The notes: generated by a model not told the origin, from the letters alone. Shown: positions 9,905-19,849, numbered from the stretch's first letter. The stretch is 64,000 nucleotides of DNA from Ariolimax columbianus (GCA_036924085.1 JAVGWX010000004.1:81657441-81721440); one strand, 5' to 3'. Numbers and translations are program-made.

Positions 9905-9960
9905 TAAGCAAGGCACATGGGGCAAGATGTAGCAGTGCATGAGCTGACAGCAGCCAGCAA
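9905..9960 (+). mobile_element. RepB, left fragment
   Basis: GGCAAGATGTAGCAGTGCAT...GAGCTGACAGCAGCCAGCAA is the 5' end of RepB (compare the reverse complement of 36895-37235). It continues at 16798, so the intervening 6.8 kb is one insertion. Confidence 0.75.
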
Positions 9961-9961
9961 C

Positions 9962-11768
9962 TTCTTCTTCTTCTTTCGTTCGCTTTAAAATATTGTCTAT
10001 ATCTGCAATGTTGTCTCTTGTATAAACTTCACTGTCTTTTGTAGTTCACACACAGGTCCATAAAGTTTCTCTTCCAGTGTTGTTTCTATGGGCCAGTGAG
10101 ATTTTCTCTGTATATCATATTCGGGGCAGTTTTGCAGTATGTGCTCTGCTGTCTGGGGCGCCTGTCCGCATGTACACATGGCTGAGTTGCCAATCTTCAT
10201 TTTTGTGTACATGTGGCTGCGGAGTCGGTTGTGTCCTGTTCTAAGGCGCAACACAACAGTTTGCTCTTGTCTGTTCATGTTATGGTAATCGTCTGGTGTT
10301 ACTGTTGGTGGCTTTCTGATTGATTTGATCATCCTTATCTTCTGTTGGTATGTAACTGGCACATCTGGTTGCTTGTCTGCAGCACCCTCCTTTGCCAGTC
10401 GATCTGCTCTCTCGTTTCCTGGTATTCTACAATGAGAAGGTATCCACTGCATGACAATCTTGCGCTGGTTGCTCAGTTCAGACAGTAGAGCCTGTAGATC
10501 TGGCAGTTTCTCAAATTTAAGTGCTTGGAGTGCTGATTGTGCATCTGTAAGAAATACTACAGGTTGTGGACCGACATTGGTGTTCAACAGTTTCTCAGTT
10601 GCCACCTTGATTGCCTGTATTTCTGCATCATATATATGACAGAATTTCCCAGTTGGTACTTTGACTGTATCCCTAATGTTGTTTGGGTATTCTATGTACA
10701 CTCCCTCTCCACCATTCTTTACTGCATTCTGTGCTGACCCATCTGTGTATACTCTGATCCAGAGGTCTTGTGGGTATTCTTCATCCAGGAAATTGAGGAT
10801 CACTATCCTACATTGCACACTGTTCTGTTCATCCTTGTCTAATATTCCTTTCACTTTTGTTTGAATGCATACTGATAGTCCGTGCTCCTCTCTCCAAGGG
10901 GTTTGTTCTGGCACAGACTTTAGGGGGGTGTCAACTTCAGGTAGATCCATAATTTGCCTGCGAAGTCGTTTCGCCTGATGCATAAAACTACTTCTTTTCA
11001 GTCTTCCCATTGCTAAATTTTGAAATCTGTCTTTCATTGGATGGCTCGGCATGCAGTGGAACTTTTCTGCCTGTGTTAATACCTTTGTGTCTCTGCGCTC
11101 TCTTAGTGCTTGTATCCTTCCCATTTTCTCCATCTCCACAATAGGTGTTGATTTCATTGCTCCTGTAATGACCCTAAGTGCCTGATTTTGCACCTTATCC
11201 ACCTCTTTTAGGGTAGTGTTTGCTGCGGGGCACCAAGCTGCTGACCCATATTCCAGATGTGGCCGAATATCTTGTTGGTAAACTTTGTTAAGTATTTTTC
11301 CACTAGCAACCCATGTGGTTCCACTTAATTTTCTCAGGATGGCTAACTTCCTCCTGGCTTTTCTGGCTGCCTTGTTGACGTGTTCCCTCCATGTCAACCT
11401 ATCATCAAATGTAACTCCAAGATAGGTGGGTTGTTTATCTTCTTTGAGGTGTTCTCCATTTATCTTGATAACTCCAGCTTTTTGTTTTGGGGAGAGGGTG
11501 AAAAGCGTAGTGCTACATTTTTCGGTGTTAATGTTTACACACCATCTGTTTGTCCATGAGGTCAAGGCATCAATAGCTCTTTGCAGCATTCTGGTGGCCA
11601 CTATTGCTTGCTCATTTACACACCATATTACCAAGTCATCTGCATACATTGCAACTTTTGTTCCTTGTGGTAGCTCAGCAATCAAGTCATTGATGAAGAC
11701 TATGAAAAGTGTAGGGGAAAGAACTCCTCCCTGAGGCACACCATGACGCAGTAGAATATATATCTCAT
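9962..11768 (-). mobile_element. LINE B, 3' half: reverse transcriptase and RNase H
   Basis: I-like LINE. The open frame ends at 9997 and covers the palm (GVPQGGVLSPTLF; YADDLVIW catalytic motif), thumb (TYLGVTFDDRLTWREH; HLEYGSAAW), RNase H (YTDGS, D-A-E-x-Q-A, TDAQSALQAL, WIPSHC, GNERADRLAKEGA) and a zinc-knuckle-like C-terminus (CTCGQAPQTAEHILQNCP). The 3' end is AGCGAACGAAAGAAGAAGAAG at 9990-9961. The reverse transcriptase N-terminus is missing because LINE C lies at the break. About 590 codons without a stop imply a fairly recent insertion. Confidence 0.92.
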
Positions 11769-11949
11769 ATATCATCTCACATATCATCACCGCACCCTAT
11801 AGACACGAGTAGTGAAGACTCGTTAGTCTGGTAAGACAACTTCCATAAGAGAGACAACTCTGATCATAAACAACTGCTGCCTTGCAGATAGGCTGGGGAC
11901 AGCCAAAGGCTAAGGAGGGCATCCCTACAGAAATGCCTGTTGAAATCGG

Positions 11950-14900
11950 ATGCACGGGGCCGCAAGCCTAACAAAACAGTGCAACGTAAATCGCAGTATG
12001 ATGACAGTACAACTGATCAGAAAAACGTATGGCGCTCATCCTGCGGAGTCCCGCCAGGCAACGATAGTGCCGGGCCTCACGCCTCGAAGGGGCCCACCCT
12101 TGACTACTGGTGGTCACCCACCCATGTGTCGTGGAGTCAAGGCACATGGCTATGGGGCAACTTTTATTGACCAAAAACTCAAGACCCTCAAAATACTACA
12201 GTGGAATACGGAGGGTGTCATTAACAAAAAACTTTCCCTAACACATCACCTGCATGAAGGTAAGATTGACGTGGCATGTATCCAGGAAACGCACCTCAAC
12301 AATAATCATAAATTCTCAATCAGAGGATACCAGACCTTCCGTCTCGATAGAGAAGGCCACAAAGGAGGGGTCGTGATACTAACCAGAAACTGCATACCGA
12401 GTAGCGCTGTACCTGTCAGCCACACCGGACAAGCAGAAATTGTAGGAGTTGACATAATGGCTCAGGAGACGAAGCTCCGCATTTTCAATCTGTACGGACC
12501 ACCAAATAGAGACCTATCGCTCTCGAGTATGGAGGTCAGAGACTCCAACTGCATAGTAGTTGGAGATTTCAACAGCCACTCAGAGAGATGGGGATACTCT
12601 GACACAGACAGCAGAGGTGACGAAGTGGAAGATTGGGAGATAGATACAAATCTCTCCCTAATCAATAGGCCGGAGGATAGCCCTAGTTTCTATTCTAGAA
12701 GATGGCGTACCACCTCGACTCCAGATTTGGCCTTCTCCACACAGGACATACACCATAAAATATACCGCCAGAGGCTAAACCAACTGGCAGGTAGCGACCA
12801 CAGGCCGATCAGGCTAGACATTGATATGGAAGTAGGCCCACAGAAAACAAAACCGCTCCCACGTTGGAATTACAAACGAGCCGACTGGGACAGATTTGCA
12901 ATCCTGACAGATGGGCTGTGTGAAACCATCAACACACGAAACAACAAAATGAAGCCCATGGTGGAAAGCCTAAGCAAGGCAATAATGCAAGCCGCCACTG
13001 AAGCCATCCCAAGAGGAGCTAGGAAAAACTATAAGCCCTACTGGAATGATGAGTTGCAGAAAGCGGAAGATGCAGTAACAAATGCTAGGAACATGGCAGA
13101 GCGAGAACAATCTATGGAGGCAAATATCGCCCTCAAAGCCGCCACGGCGAAATACAAATACACTCTCAAGCAAACAGCAAGAGAAAGCTGGAAAAACAAA
13201 ACGGAAAGCCTAAACCTGGACAAAGAAGGGAACAAGCTATGGAAGCTAGTCAGAGCCATGAACGACGAAACCCCGTCAAACAAACAAATTACCATAAAGC
13301 AGGGCGAAAACTTGCTCACCGGTAAGAAAGCCGCAAACGCTTTTGTCGATCACTATGCCAGAGCAAACCACATCGAGGTCCCTGCAGATAGGCATACAGA
13401 CATTAGTGAAGAGCTAAAGGGGCACGACAACATCAATACGGCACCTGAAGAGCACATGATGGCCAAATTAACAATGAGCGGAATGGAAGAGGCTATGAGA
13501 ACATTAAAGAAAAGGAAATCTCCCGGAAAAGACGGGATAACAAACGAAATGCTGATGGGGCTGGGCCAAACAGCGAAGAGGAAACTGCTATCGGTCCTGA
13601 ACCAAAGCTGGAAAAGGGGAATTGTACCCCAGGCATGGAAAGACGCAATACTGGTACCAGTACCAAAAACAGGAAAGGACAAAACAGATCCAAATGGATA
13701 CAGGCCCATCAGCCTACTGAGCTGTGTCGGCAAGCTGATGGAACGGATGATAAACACCAGACTGATGTGGCATCTGGAAGAAAAACGAATACTAATTCCA
13801 CAGCAAGCCGGCTTTAGACAGCACAGATCCACTGAGGACCAGGTCATCCTCATAGCCCAGGAGATAGAAGATGCCTACCAGGCACAGAAACACACAGTAG
13901 CTGTTTGGGTGGATCTGGAAAAGGCATTTGACAAAGTCTGGAAAAATGGACTTAGAGTCAAGCTAAGAAGAAGTGATGTTTGTGGGAAAATGTACAAGTG
14001 GATCAACCACTACCTCAAACAAAGAACGGCCAGAGTCCAAGTACAAGGGCAGATGAGCAAAAAGGTGACACTCGAGCAGGGAGTACCCCAAGGGGGAGTA
14101 CTGTCACCCACACTCTTCCTGGTATATATAAACGAAATTACAGAGAATATACCAAGGAGAGTCCATAGCTCAATGTTTGCAGACGATCTGGCTATGTGGA
14201 CCTCTGAAAAGAATCTCACCATAGCAAGAAATCGAATGCAGCAGGCCCTAACATCGCTGGAAAAGTGGGCAAACTCATGGCTGGTCAAAATAAACGAGGA
14301 GAAAACCACATGCACAATATTCTCGCTTTCAATAAAACCCCAAAATACCAAATTAAGTTTAAATGGCAAATTCCTGCAGCCAAACGACAACCCAACCTAT
14401 CTGGGAGTCACATTTGATCGGCGCATGACATGGAAAAGTCAGATCGAGAGAAACCGAATGAGAGCCAGAGAAAGAATGGCAATCATGAGGAAACTTGCTG
14501 GCACAAGCTGGGGAGCAGACGAAGGCATACTAAAGAAACTGTACACTGGAAGAGTGAGACCAGTTCTCGAGTATGGCAATGCGGCATGGACAACAGCAGC
14601 AAAGGCGAACTTCGATAAAGTTAGCAAACTTCAAAACCAAGCCATGAGAGTTATAACAGGAGGCATGAAGTCAACGCCAATTGTAGAACTTGAAAAGATT
14701 ACAAAACTGCAATCCATGACCGATAGAAGAGACTGCAGAGCCCAGCTGCAGTCAGAGAAACTCCGAAGACTGACTGACCATCCAATGTACCAGAGACTAA
14801 ACAATTTGGGAAATGGGAAACTAAAGCGGAGAAACTTTGCAGAAATAGCCAAAGCAAAGATGCACGAAGATCCCCTAAACGCACTAACACCAAAACCATC

Positions 14901-14952
14901 ACTACTGTACAAAAACCTACCTGGAGGCAGGATATATTTCCAGAGGTGGTAG
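11950..14952 (+). CDS. LINE C ORF: AP endonuclease and reverse transcriptase
   Basis: 1000 codons. Residues about 78-300 form the AP endonuclease (LQWNTEGV, CIQETHLNN, GDFNSHSERWGYSD, STPDLAFST, SDHRPIRLD). Residues about 470-830 form the reverse transcriptase: AWKDAILVPVPK, GYRPISLLSCVGKLMERMI, QAGFRQHRSTEDQ, VDLEKAFDKVW (first Asp), GVPQGGVLSPTLF, MFADDLAMW (catalytic FADD), TYLGVTFDRR. Thumb ends VLEYGNAAW and VITGGMKSTPIVELEK. The last approx. 13 codons (LPGGRIYFQRW) are out of frame relative to family member B; see the RNase H ORF. Confidence 0.93.
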   Translation: MHGAASLTKQCNVNRSMMTVQLIRKTYGAHPAESRQATIVPGLTPRRGPPLTTGGHPPMCRGVKAHGYGATFIDQKLKTLKILQWNTEGVINKKLSLTHHLHEGKIDVACIQETHLNNNHKFSIRGYQTFRLDREGHKGGVVILTRNCIPSSAVPVSHTGQAEIVGVDIMAQETKLRIFNLYGPPNRDLSLSSMEVRDSNCIVVGDFNSHSERWGYSDTDSRGDEVEDWEIDTNLSLINRPEDSPSFYSRRWRTTSTPDLAFSTQDIHHKIYRQRLNQLAGSDHRPIRLDIDMEVGPQKTKPLPRWNYKRADWDRFAILTDGLCETINTRNNKMKPMVESLSKAIMQAATEAIPRGARKNYKPYWNDELQKAEDAVTNARNMAEREQSMEANIALKAATAKYKYTLKQTARESWKNKTESLNLDKEGNKLWKLVRAMNDETPSNKQITIKQGENLLTGKKAANAFVDHYARANHIEVPADRHTDISEELKGHDNINTAPEEHMMAKLTMSGMEEAMRTLKKRKSPGKDGITNEMLMGLGQTAKRKLLSVLNQSWKRGIVPQAWKDAILVPVPKTGKDKTDPNGYRPISLLSCVGKLMERMINTRLMWHLEEKRILIPQQAGFRQHRSTEDQVILIAQEIEDAYQAQKHTVAVWVDLEKAFDKVWKNGLRVKLRRSDVCGKMYKWINHYLKQRTARVQVQGQMSKKVTLEQGVPQGGVLSPTLFLVYINEITENIPRRVHSSMFADDLAMWTSEKNLTIARNRMQQALTSLEKWANSWLVKINEEKTTCTIFSLSIKPQNTKLSLNGKFLQPNDNPTYLGVTFDRRMTWKSQIERNRMRARERMAIMRKLAGTSWGADEGILKKLYTGRVRPVLEYGNAAWTTAAKANFDKVSKLQNQAMRVITGGMKSTPIVELEKITKLQSMTDRRDCRAQLQSEKLRRLTDHPMYQRLNNLGNGKLKRRNFAEIAKAKMHEDPLNALTPKPSLLYKNLPGGRIYFQRW

Positions 14953-15698
14953 AAAATATACCAGGTATTGGAAACAAAAATTGCCAGACTGAAAAAGAAA
15001 GGAGAGATACTACCCTAAGCTTTATATCGAATAGCTACCCAAGCATGGACTGGACCCATGCATACACCGACGGTTCTGTAACAAACACTACACAGAACGG
15101 AGGGGCAGGAGCATTCCTGAACCTACCAAATGGCAGACAAATAACACTGTCATTCGCTACTGGTAAGTACACAAGCAATTTCAGAGCGGAGGCAGAGGCA
15201 CTGAGGGCGGCAGTGGAAGAAATGGTGACACACAAAGAAAATGAAAGCCATATAGTCCTGCTTACAGATGCTCTCGCCGTAGTCACAGCGCTAAAAAGCC
15301 AGAAAAACACTGAGCTTAATGACTTAAGAGCAGCACTCTGCAAACTGTGCCAGCAGTCCGCACCAAAAAGGGTAGTGGTACAGTGGGTCCCATCACACTG
15401 CAACATCCAAGGCAACGAGGAGGCAGACAGACTGGCAAAAGAAGGTGCAAGACTACCACAAACAGATACTAGTATGACGTACGAAAAGTCAAAACGACTT
15501 ATCAAAGCCAGATACATGACCAAATGGGAAACCGAACATACTGGTTACACCAAAAACGATGCCTATTACCATTTCAACAGAAGAGAGCAGGTCGTTGTCT
15601 TCAGACTTCGCACTGGCCACAATAGACTGAGGTACCACCTATTCAACAAATTGAAGATAGGTGGTACCGACGAATGCCCGTGCATATCGAAAAAATAA
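14916..15698 (+). CDS. LINE C RNase H domain, -1 frame
   Basis: Continues the polyprotein after a -1 shift at the A-run 14911-14915: PTWRQDIFPEVVENI, then RNase H (YTDGSVTNTTQNGGAG, F-R-A-E-A-E-A-L, LTDALAVVTAL, WVPSHCNIQGNEEADRLAKEGA). It ends with REQVVVFRLRTGHNRLRYHLF and a short DECPC tail. In LINE B the two domains are in one frame, so a 1-nt deletion is the simplest explanation. No eukaryotic start codon is needed or present at its beginning. Confidence 0.85.
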   Translation, partial: PTWRQDIFPEVVENIPGIGNKNCQTEKERRDTTLSFISNSYPSMDWTHAYTDGSVTNTTQNGGAGAFLNLPNGRQITLSFATGKYTSNFRAEAEALRAAVEEMVTHKENESHIVLLTDALAVVTALKSQKNTELNDLRAALCKLCQQSAPKRVVVQWVPSHCNIQGNEEADRLAKEGARLPQTDTSMTYEKSKRLIKARYMTKWETEHTGYTKNDAYYHFNRREQVVVFRLRTGHNRLRYHLFNKLKIGGTDECPCISKK

Positions 15699-15742
15699 TG
15701 GTTACTGTCTGACTGCGTACGAAGAAGAAGAAGAAGAAGAAA

Positions 15743-16797
15743 GTTCAGAGACTCTGTTTTCTCCCTCCAACTTCTTCTTCTTGCCTGCAACTTTTCCCTT
15801 CGAAATTTGGCCTTAGCATGTTGATATTTTTTGTGGTGTTCTTGACATGGACTAATCTCTGCTTGCTTTCTAGATGTTTCTACCTCGTTTTGCAGTTGTT
15901 CTAATTCCTTATTCCAGTATGGCCTATATTGTTTGTGGGCCCCTCTAGGTATTGTTTCATGGGCAGCCTGTAGTATGCATCTGCTGAAATTATCGACTAC
16001 CTTATTTATGTCTTCATCTGTTGTTAGATTTCTAGTCAGCACACTAGACCGATGCTAGTACATTGACCAGTCTGCCTTCCTGTAATTCCACCGAGGCAGG
16101 GTACTACTTTCCTTGATATATTCATTTTCAATAGTTAGAAATACTGGTCTGTGGTCACTACCTCTAAGTTGTTTCCCTACAATGCGTGTAATGTTCCATT
16201 CCATGCATGGTGAGTGGAATGCCAAATCTGGTGTAGAAGTGGTGTGCCATGATCTCAAGTAGAAGGTCGGTGGGTCTGTTGGCTGGTTTATCAGGATAAG
16301 TCCATTGTCATCCTGCCAGTTTTCTAGCTCCTCACCCCTCCTATCCATTTGATCATAGCCCCAGCTCTGTGAGTGGCTATTGAAGTCTCCACACACAATC
16401 AGTCTTTCCTTTGTTGCAATCGTATTCAGTGCCAGTGGACGATCACTCGGACAGTAATAATTTAGAAGGTGGAATTCTGTACTTTCTGTCTTGAGATGCA
16501 TCATCTGGTATTCTGTCCCCTCCATATATACTTCCTGCTGATAAGCATTGATGCTATTTCTCACAAGTGTCAGTATTCCACTCTTCTGCCTGTCTTGTTG
16601 GTCAGACCTATAGCACTGGTATCCTCTAATTTTGAAGGCTATATCTTTATTGAGATGCGTTTCTTGCAAGCAGCATACATTTACTTGCTCTTCATATAGA
16701 ATATTCTCAAGCTCTAATTTTTTACTATAGCCATCTCTTTAGCTGTTGACGCCTTCAGCATTCCAGTGCATTATTTTAAGTGTTCTTTCCTTTGTTT
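15743..16797 (-). mobile_element. LINE B, 5' half: AP endonuclease
   Basis: The minus strand begins at 16797 with HLKIMHWNAEGVNS, just at the endonuclease start, so B was 5'-truncated on insertion. It continues with CLQETHLNKDIAFKIRGYQC, VCGDFNSHSQSWGYDQMD, STPDLAFHS and GSDHRPVFL (16055-16669), a stop, then the linker AAHETIPRGAHKQYRPYWNKE and WREKTESLN, breaking at LINE C's tail. About 0.9 kb of reverse transcriptase N-terminus is lost between the halves. Confidence 0.9.
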
Positions 16798-16900
16798 AGC
16801 CAGCAACTCATAGCTGGCTGCTTGTATCAGGGTCAGCGAACCATATCTGATCAAGATCCTAATCTGCCTCCATGTGGCCTCCCAGTCTGCTGGGGCAGAG
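16798..16900 (+). mobile_element. RepB, right fragment after the LINE B insertion
   Basis: AGCCAGCAACTCATAGCTGG...CAGGGTCAGCGAACC continues the RepB consensus from 9960. AGCCAGCAAC at 16798-16807 repeats 9952-9961, the target duplication of LINE B. Similarity fades after about 16890. Confidence 0.75.
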
Positions 16901-17084
16901 ATGAGCTCACTCTCTCAGTGCTAAGACGGTGACACTGTGCCAGAATTCACATTCGAAACCACAGTATCAAGCAATTCTTGCTTTAATGGGTGAGTGTAAT
17001 ATTAAATACTTTGGCACATGCTTTCCACAAGAAGGCCAGTTGCAGTGGTGTCTTCACGCTCTTTTCAGAGTAAAATAGGAATAC

Positions 17085-17330
17085 ATAGTAAAGGATGACT
17101 GTCACACTGAGAGCAATCATTAGATATGAGGGACAGTGGAGTCTAAGACTTCTAAGGTAGAACACAGTGTGTGACAGATGATGAGACCACTGTCACACTG
17201 AGAGCATGTCTTTAGATGTGACAGACAGTTGAGTCTAACACTTCTAAGTTAGATGACAGTGTGTGATAGAGATGATAATGAGACCAGAGCATGTTTTAAA
17301 ATGTGACGGACAATGGAGTCTAACACTATT
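17085..17330. repeat. Approx. 93-bp tandem repeat next to exon 13 donor
   Basis: About 2.7 copies of a unit with GTCACACTGAGAGCA..., GACAGTGGAGTCTAA(C/G)AC and TCTAAG(G/T)TAGA. The array ends within a few bases of the exon 13 donor at 17333. Confidence 0.75.
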
Positions 17331-17333
17331 TAC

Positions 17334-17439
17334 CTGATTGAATATTTTTTATGTCTAACAGCTTTTTTAAACTTCTGAAACATTCTGTGAAATATTTGCA
17401 AGTTCCTCTTTGCTGTACAGAGTATGTCGCAGCTACCTG
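17334..17439 (-). CDS. SCUBE-like exon 13: CxxxC linker, tandem acceptor
   Basis: 106 nt, entering in phase 1 and leaving in phase 2; donor ATCAG/GTAAAT. Encodes GSCDILCTAKRNLQIFHRM...KKAVRHKKYSI, matching the vertebrate T-C-E-x-D-C...K-T-L-R-K-S-I segment. The acceptor is CCAGCAG, so either AG can be used (start 17439 or 17436), differing by one alanine. The exit phase matches exon 14 exactly, which supports this small exon. Confidence 0.8.
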
Positions 17440-17629
17440 CTGGAATAGACAAAATGTACAATTGTGTATCAACTACAATCAATCACATCTAAATCTTTCA
17501 GCTCCATGTGGAGTACATGTCTTTAACAAATACATGCTAAGTCCTGGACGATTCGTACCAGCTCTGTCCATGTTTCATTCATGTTTGTCTTGAGTTCTCT
17601 TTTCATGTCTAACTATCATAATCTTCTCC

Positions 17630-17995
17630 ATAATCAAAGGAAAGGATAAATTAGACTATAACAAGTTTTGCAAAATACAGGGTACAAAAACAAGAGGGCA
17701 TATCTACAAATTAACTAAAGAAAGGTCCATATTAGATATTAGGAAATATTTTTTTAGTCAGAGAGTGGTGAACGCTTGGAATGCATTGCCACAGGAAGTA
17801 GTGGAGGCAAGGACAATTAATGCATTTAAGAATAGATTGGATGCGCATAGATTTTAGAGCAAGGAAATGTAAATCAAACTGGTTGTATACACCCTTTTGA
17901 TTAAACTTAACTTTAATCAACAATACATTTTTTCATTTATTTTTCCCCATTGTATACACTCTGCAGAGTCTTCTAAACCAGTATAAAGAAGTTAA
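17630..17995 (+). mobile_element. CR1 3'-end fragment
   Basis: Encodes [42 protein letters not shown] and NAFKNRLDAHRF, the C-terminus of CR1-clade ORF2, then the 3' terminus TCTTCTAAACCAGTATAAAG and TTAAG-type tail. Confidence 0.85.
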
Positions 17996-18764
17996 GTAAA
18001 TTAAATTTTGTGTGTTGTGGTTGGCCCTGGGGGATTCCACAATGCAGACTGTCTTGTAATGTTATCAGCTGGTTTTCTTAGTGTGACCTATATAGGGTCA
18101 TTACCTTCTCCTCATGCCATATTCTTTTGCTATCTGTCTGGTTCTCTCTAACAGGTTCCAGATTAGTGATCTCATCATGCCATTTTAATCTCTCTATTCT
18201 GCGATGGAATCCATTTATGAAAGTCTGTCCTTTTCTTATTTGCTATTTTATTTGTATTCTTAATGTTTCAAAACTATACACAAAAACTTTACATTAAAGT
18301 TAAACATTTTTATTTTGTGTTGGACTTCATTTCTTTTGATTTCCATAAGTTTCAAAGCAATGAAAGTTTCTCTCACCTATTGCATTATTATATTTTATCT
18401 ACATCTCCTACTTTGTCTTTATATTTGTTCTTTCTCTGTGTACTCTCAGTACAAATTTGTGTGAATTCCTATCAAGTATATACATTGCAGATGCTCACAA
18501 AGCACTATGGCACATGTCTCCTGTAGCAACAATGGCGTCTTCAAACTGCACAAGACGTAAAAAAATAAAGAAGGTCATGATAGAATACATTTTGCCAACC
18601 TGAGTATCACTGAGAACAAAATAAAATTTAAAAATTTACTACAGAAGCACATACAGGTACTGTGGCACACGTTTCCATTAAAAGAGCTAACAACAATATT
18701 GTCATCATGCCTTAAAAATAGTTAAAACAAAAAGATGACGAATATTGTCTCTATTTTTCCCAAC
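17996..18764. other. Unassigned intron 12 sequence
   Basis: AT-rich, no recognisable coding or repeat family; 18300-18345 weakly resembles the reverse complement of 9270-9310 (GGACTTCATTTCTTT). Confidence 0.4.
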
Positions 18765-18923
18765 CTGGTTGTTGTAGAGAACTCATCTGAAGCTCAAACT
18801 CTGCAGTGACCAATGACTTCTTGTTCAGCTGGACCAGCTTACGGAACTTTTTCCTTCTCGACCCACACATCAGGTCCACAAAATTCACCTGGCATCTATT
18901 TTTACACATATATTTTTTGTCAC
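18765..18923 (-). CDS. SCUBE-like exon 12: basic linker
   Basis: 159 nt, phase 1-1, acceptor CACTACAG, donor CCAG/GTTGGG (a weaker but usable donor). Encodes CQVNFVDLMCGSRRKKFRK... and SLVTAEFELQM. Vertebrate SCUBE has the same elements in the same order: CHV.FV.L.C, a run of basic residues, then H-x-TAEFE. The polybasic stretch may bind heparan sulphate or membranes, as proposed for SCUBE spacers (inference). Confidence 0.86.
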
Positions 18924-18953
18924 CTGTAGTGTAAAAAATAAATTAATATACTG

Positions 18954-18954
<1 letters not shown>

Positions 18955-18993
<39 letters not shown>
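18955..18993. repeat. CA/TA dinucleotide microsatellite
   Basis: CACACACACA followed by about ten TA repeats in intron 11. Confidence 0.9.
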
Positions 18994-18995
<2 letters not shown>

Positions 18996-19104
18996 ATTTT
19001 CTTCATAATAATTGCTGTCTAGGAATGTGTCAACTTGTGTCTTTACTTAGTCCCCACTTTTCTAAAATCAGGCATGGACTGTCTTCTTCTCCTCTTCTTC
19101 TGAC

Positions 19105-19195
19105 TTTTACTTAACGTTCTTAACTTAACGTATTTATACTGGTTTAGAAGACTCTACATAATCTTTTAAACATCCAGCTTCTTGGAGATTGGTTT
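19105..19195 (-). mobile_element. CR1 3' tip
   Basis: Reverse complement of the CR1 terminus (TTAACTTAACGTATTTATAC, TGGTTTAGAAGACTCTACA). Confidence 0.75.
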
Positions 19196-19239
19196 TTACT
19201 GATGTGCAAATCCATCTTAATAGATTAAAACACTAGAGC

Positions 19240-19560
19240 TAAGTAGACCCGCAGCCAATTATGCACCATCTATAGCTGTTCTTAACAAACCACCTGGAGA
19301 AAGGTGCAAATAATTTGGTAGATTTTTAATTTAAATTTTGCCAGGGCAGCGGGTGTTAATCCTACTCATTTCGATTTCCAAATATCAAGGAATTTTGAAA
19401 GGTGCTTGACACTGAACACGGGAGTCCGATCTCACTACCCAGAGATCAGGGGAATTTTCACCACAAAATCCACATGAAAAAATCCTGGTCTCCACCGTGA
19501 TTCGAACAAGCGACCTCCGGCATCATTTCGAGCCCACTGAGTTACTACGGTACATTCAAA
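19240..19560 (-). mobile_element. SINE2 copy, tRNA-headed
   Basis: The minus strand has a tRNA-like head (GTAACTCAGTGGGCTCG, GAGGTCGCTTGTTCGAATCA with B box TTCGAATC), then a body with GATCTCTGGGTAGTGAGATC and the ACTCATTTCGATTTCCAAAT block. The body ends in the ATGGTGCATAATTGGCTGC region shared with 42238-42545. Confidence 0.8.
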
Positions 19561-19849
19561 TTAAAACCTTAACACTTTCCAGTCCGACCTAGTTTTCAGA
19601 TGTGTGTCTTACACTGAATTGGACTTGTTTTGAATATCCATGTGTAAGCCAAATACATGATCATTAGCCTGATCAAATAATAAATAATTTCTCAGCTCAT
19701 GTGGTCCTAATTCCATCTCACAAAACGTCCCTAGTTTAAAACTTTTCCAAAGACATATATATTGGAGAAAAAGAAAAGATCCTTCATTAAATGGAAGCTG
19801 TGCAGGTGCTAGAAATTCTGCCACAATTAAGATTATTCTAAAAATTAAA

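Larger units (their letters stand above)
11782..15742 (+). mobile_element. LINE C: nearly intact I-like LINE
   Basis: Starts with the 5' end shared with LINE A (ATCATCACCGCACCCTATAG) and ends GCGTACGAAGAAGAAG with a GAA tail. It has a 5' UTR of about 170 bp, one long endonuclease/reverse transcriptase ORF and an RNase H ORF in the -1 frame. No gag-like ORF1 precedes the endonuclease, although A and C share the same 5' end. A and C also share a short 3' end without the zinc-knuckle tail seen in B. It lies inside LINE B in opposite orientation. Confidence 0.92.
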
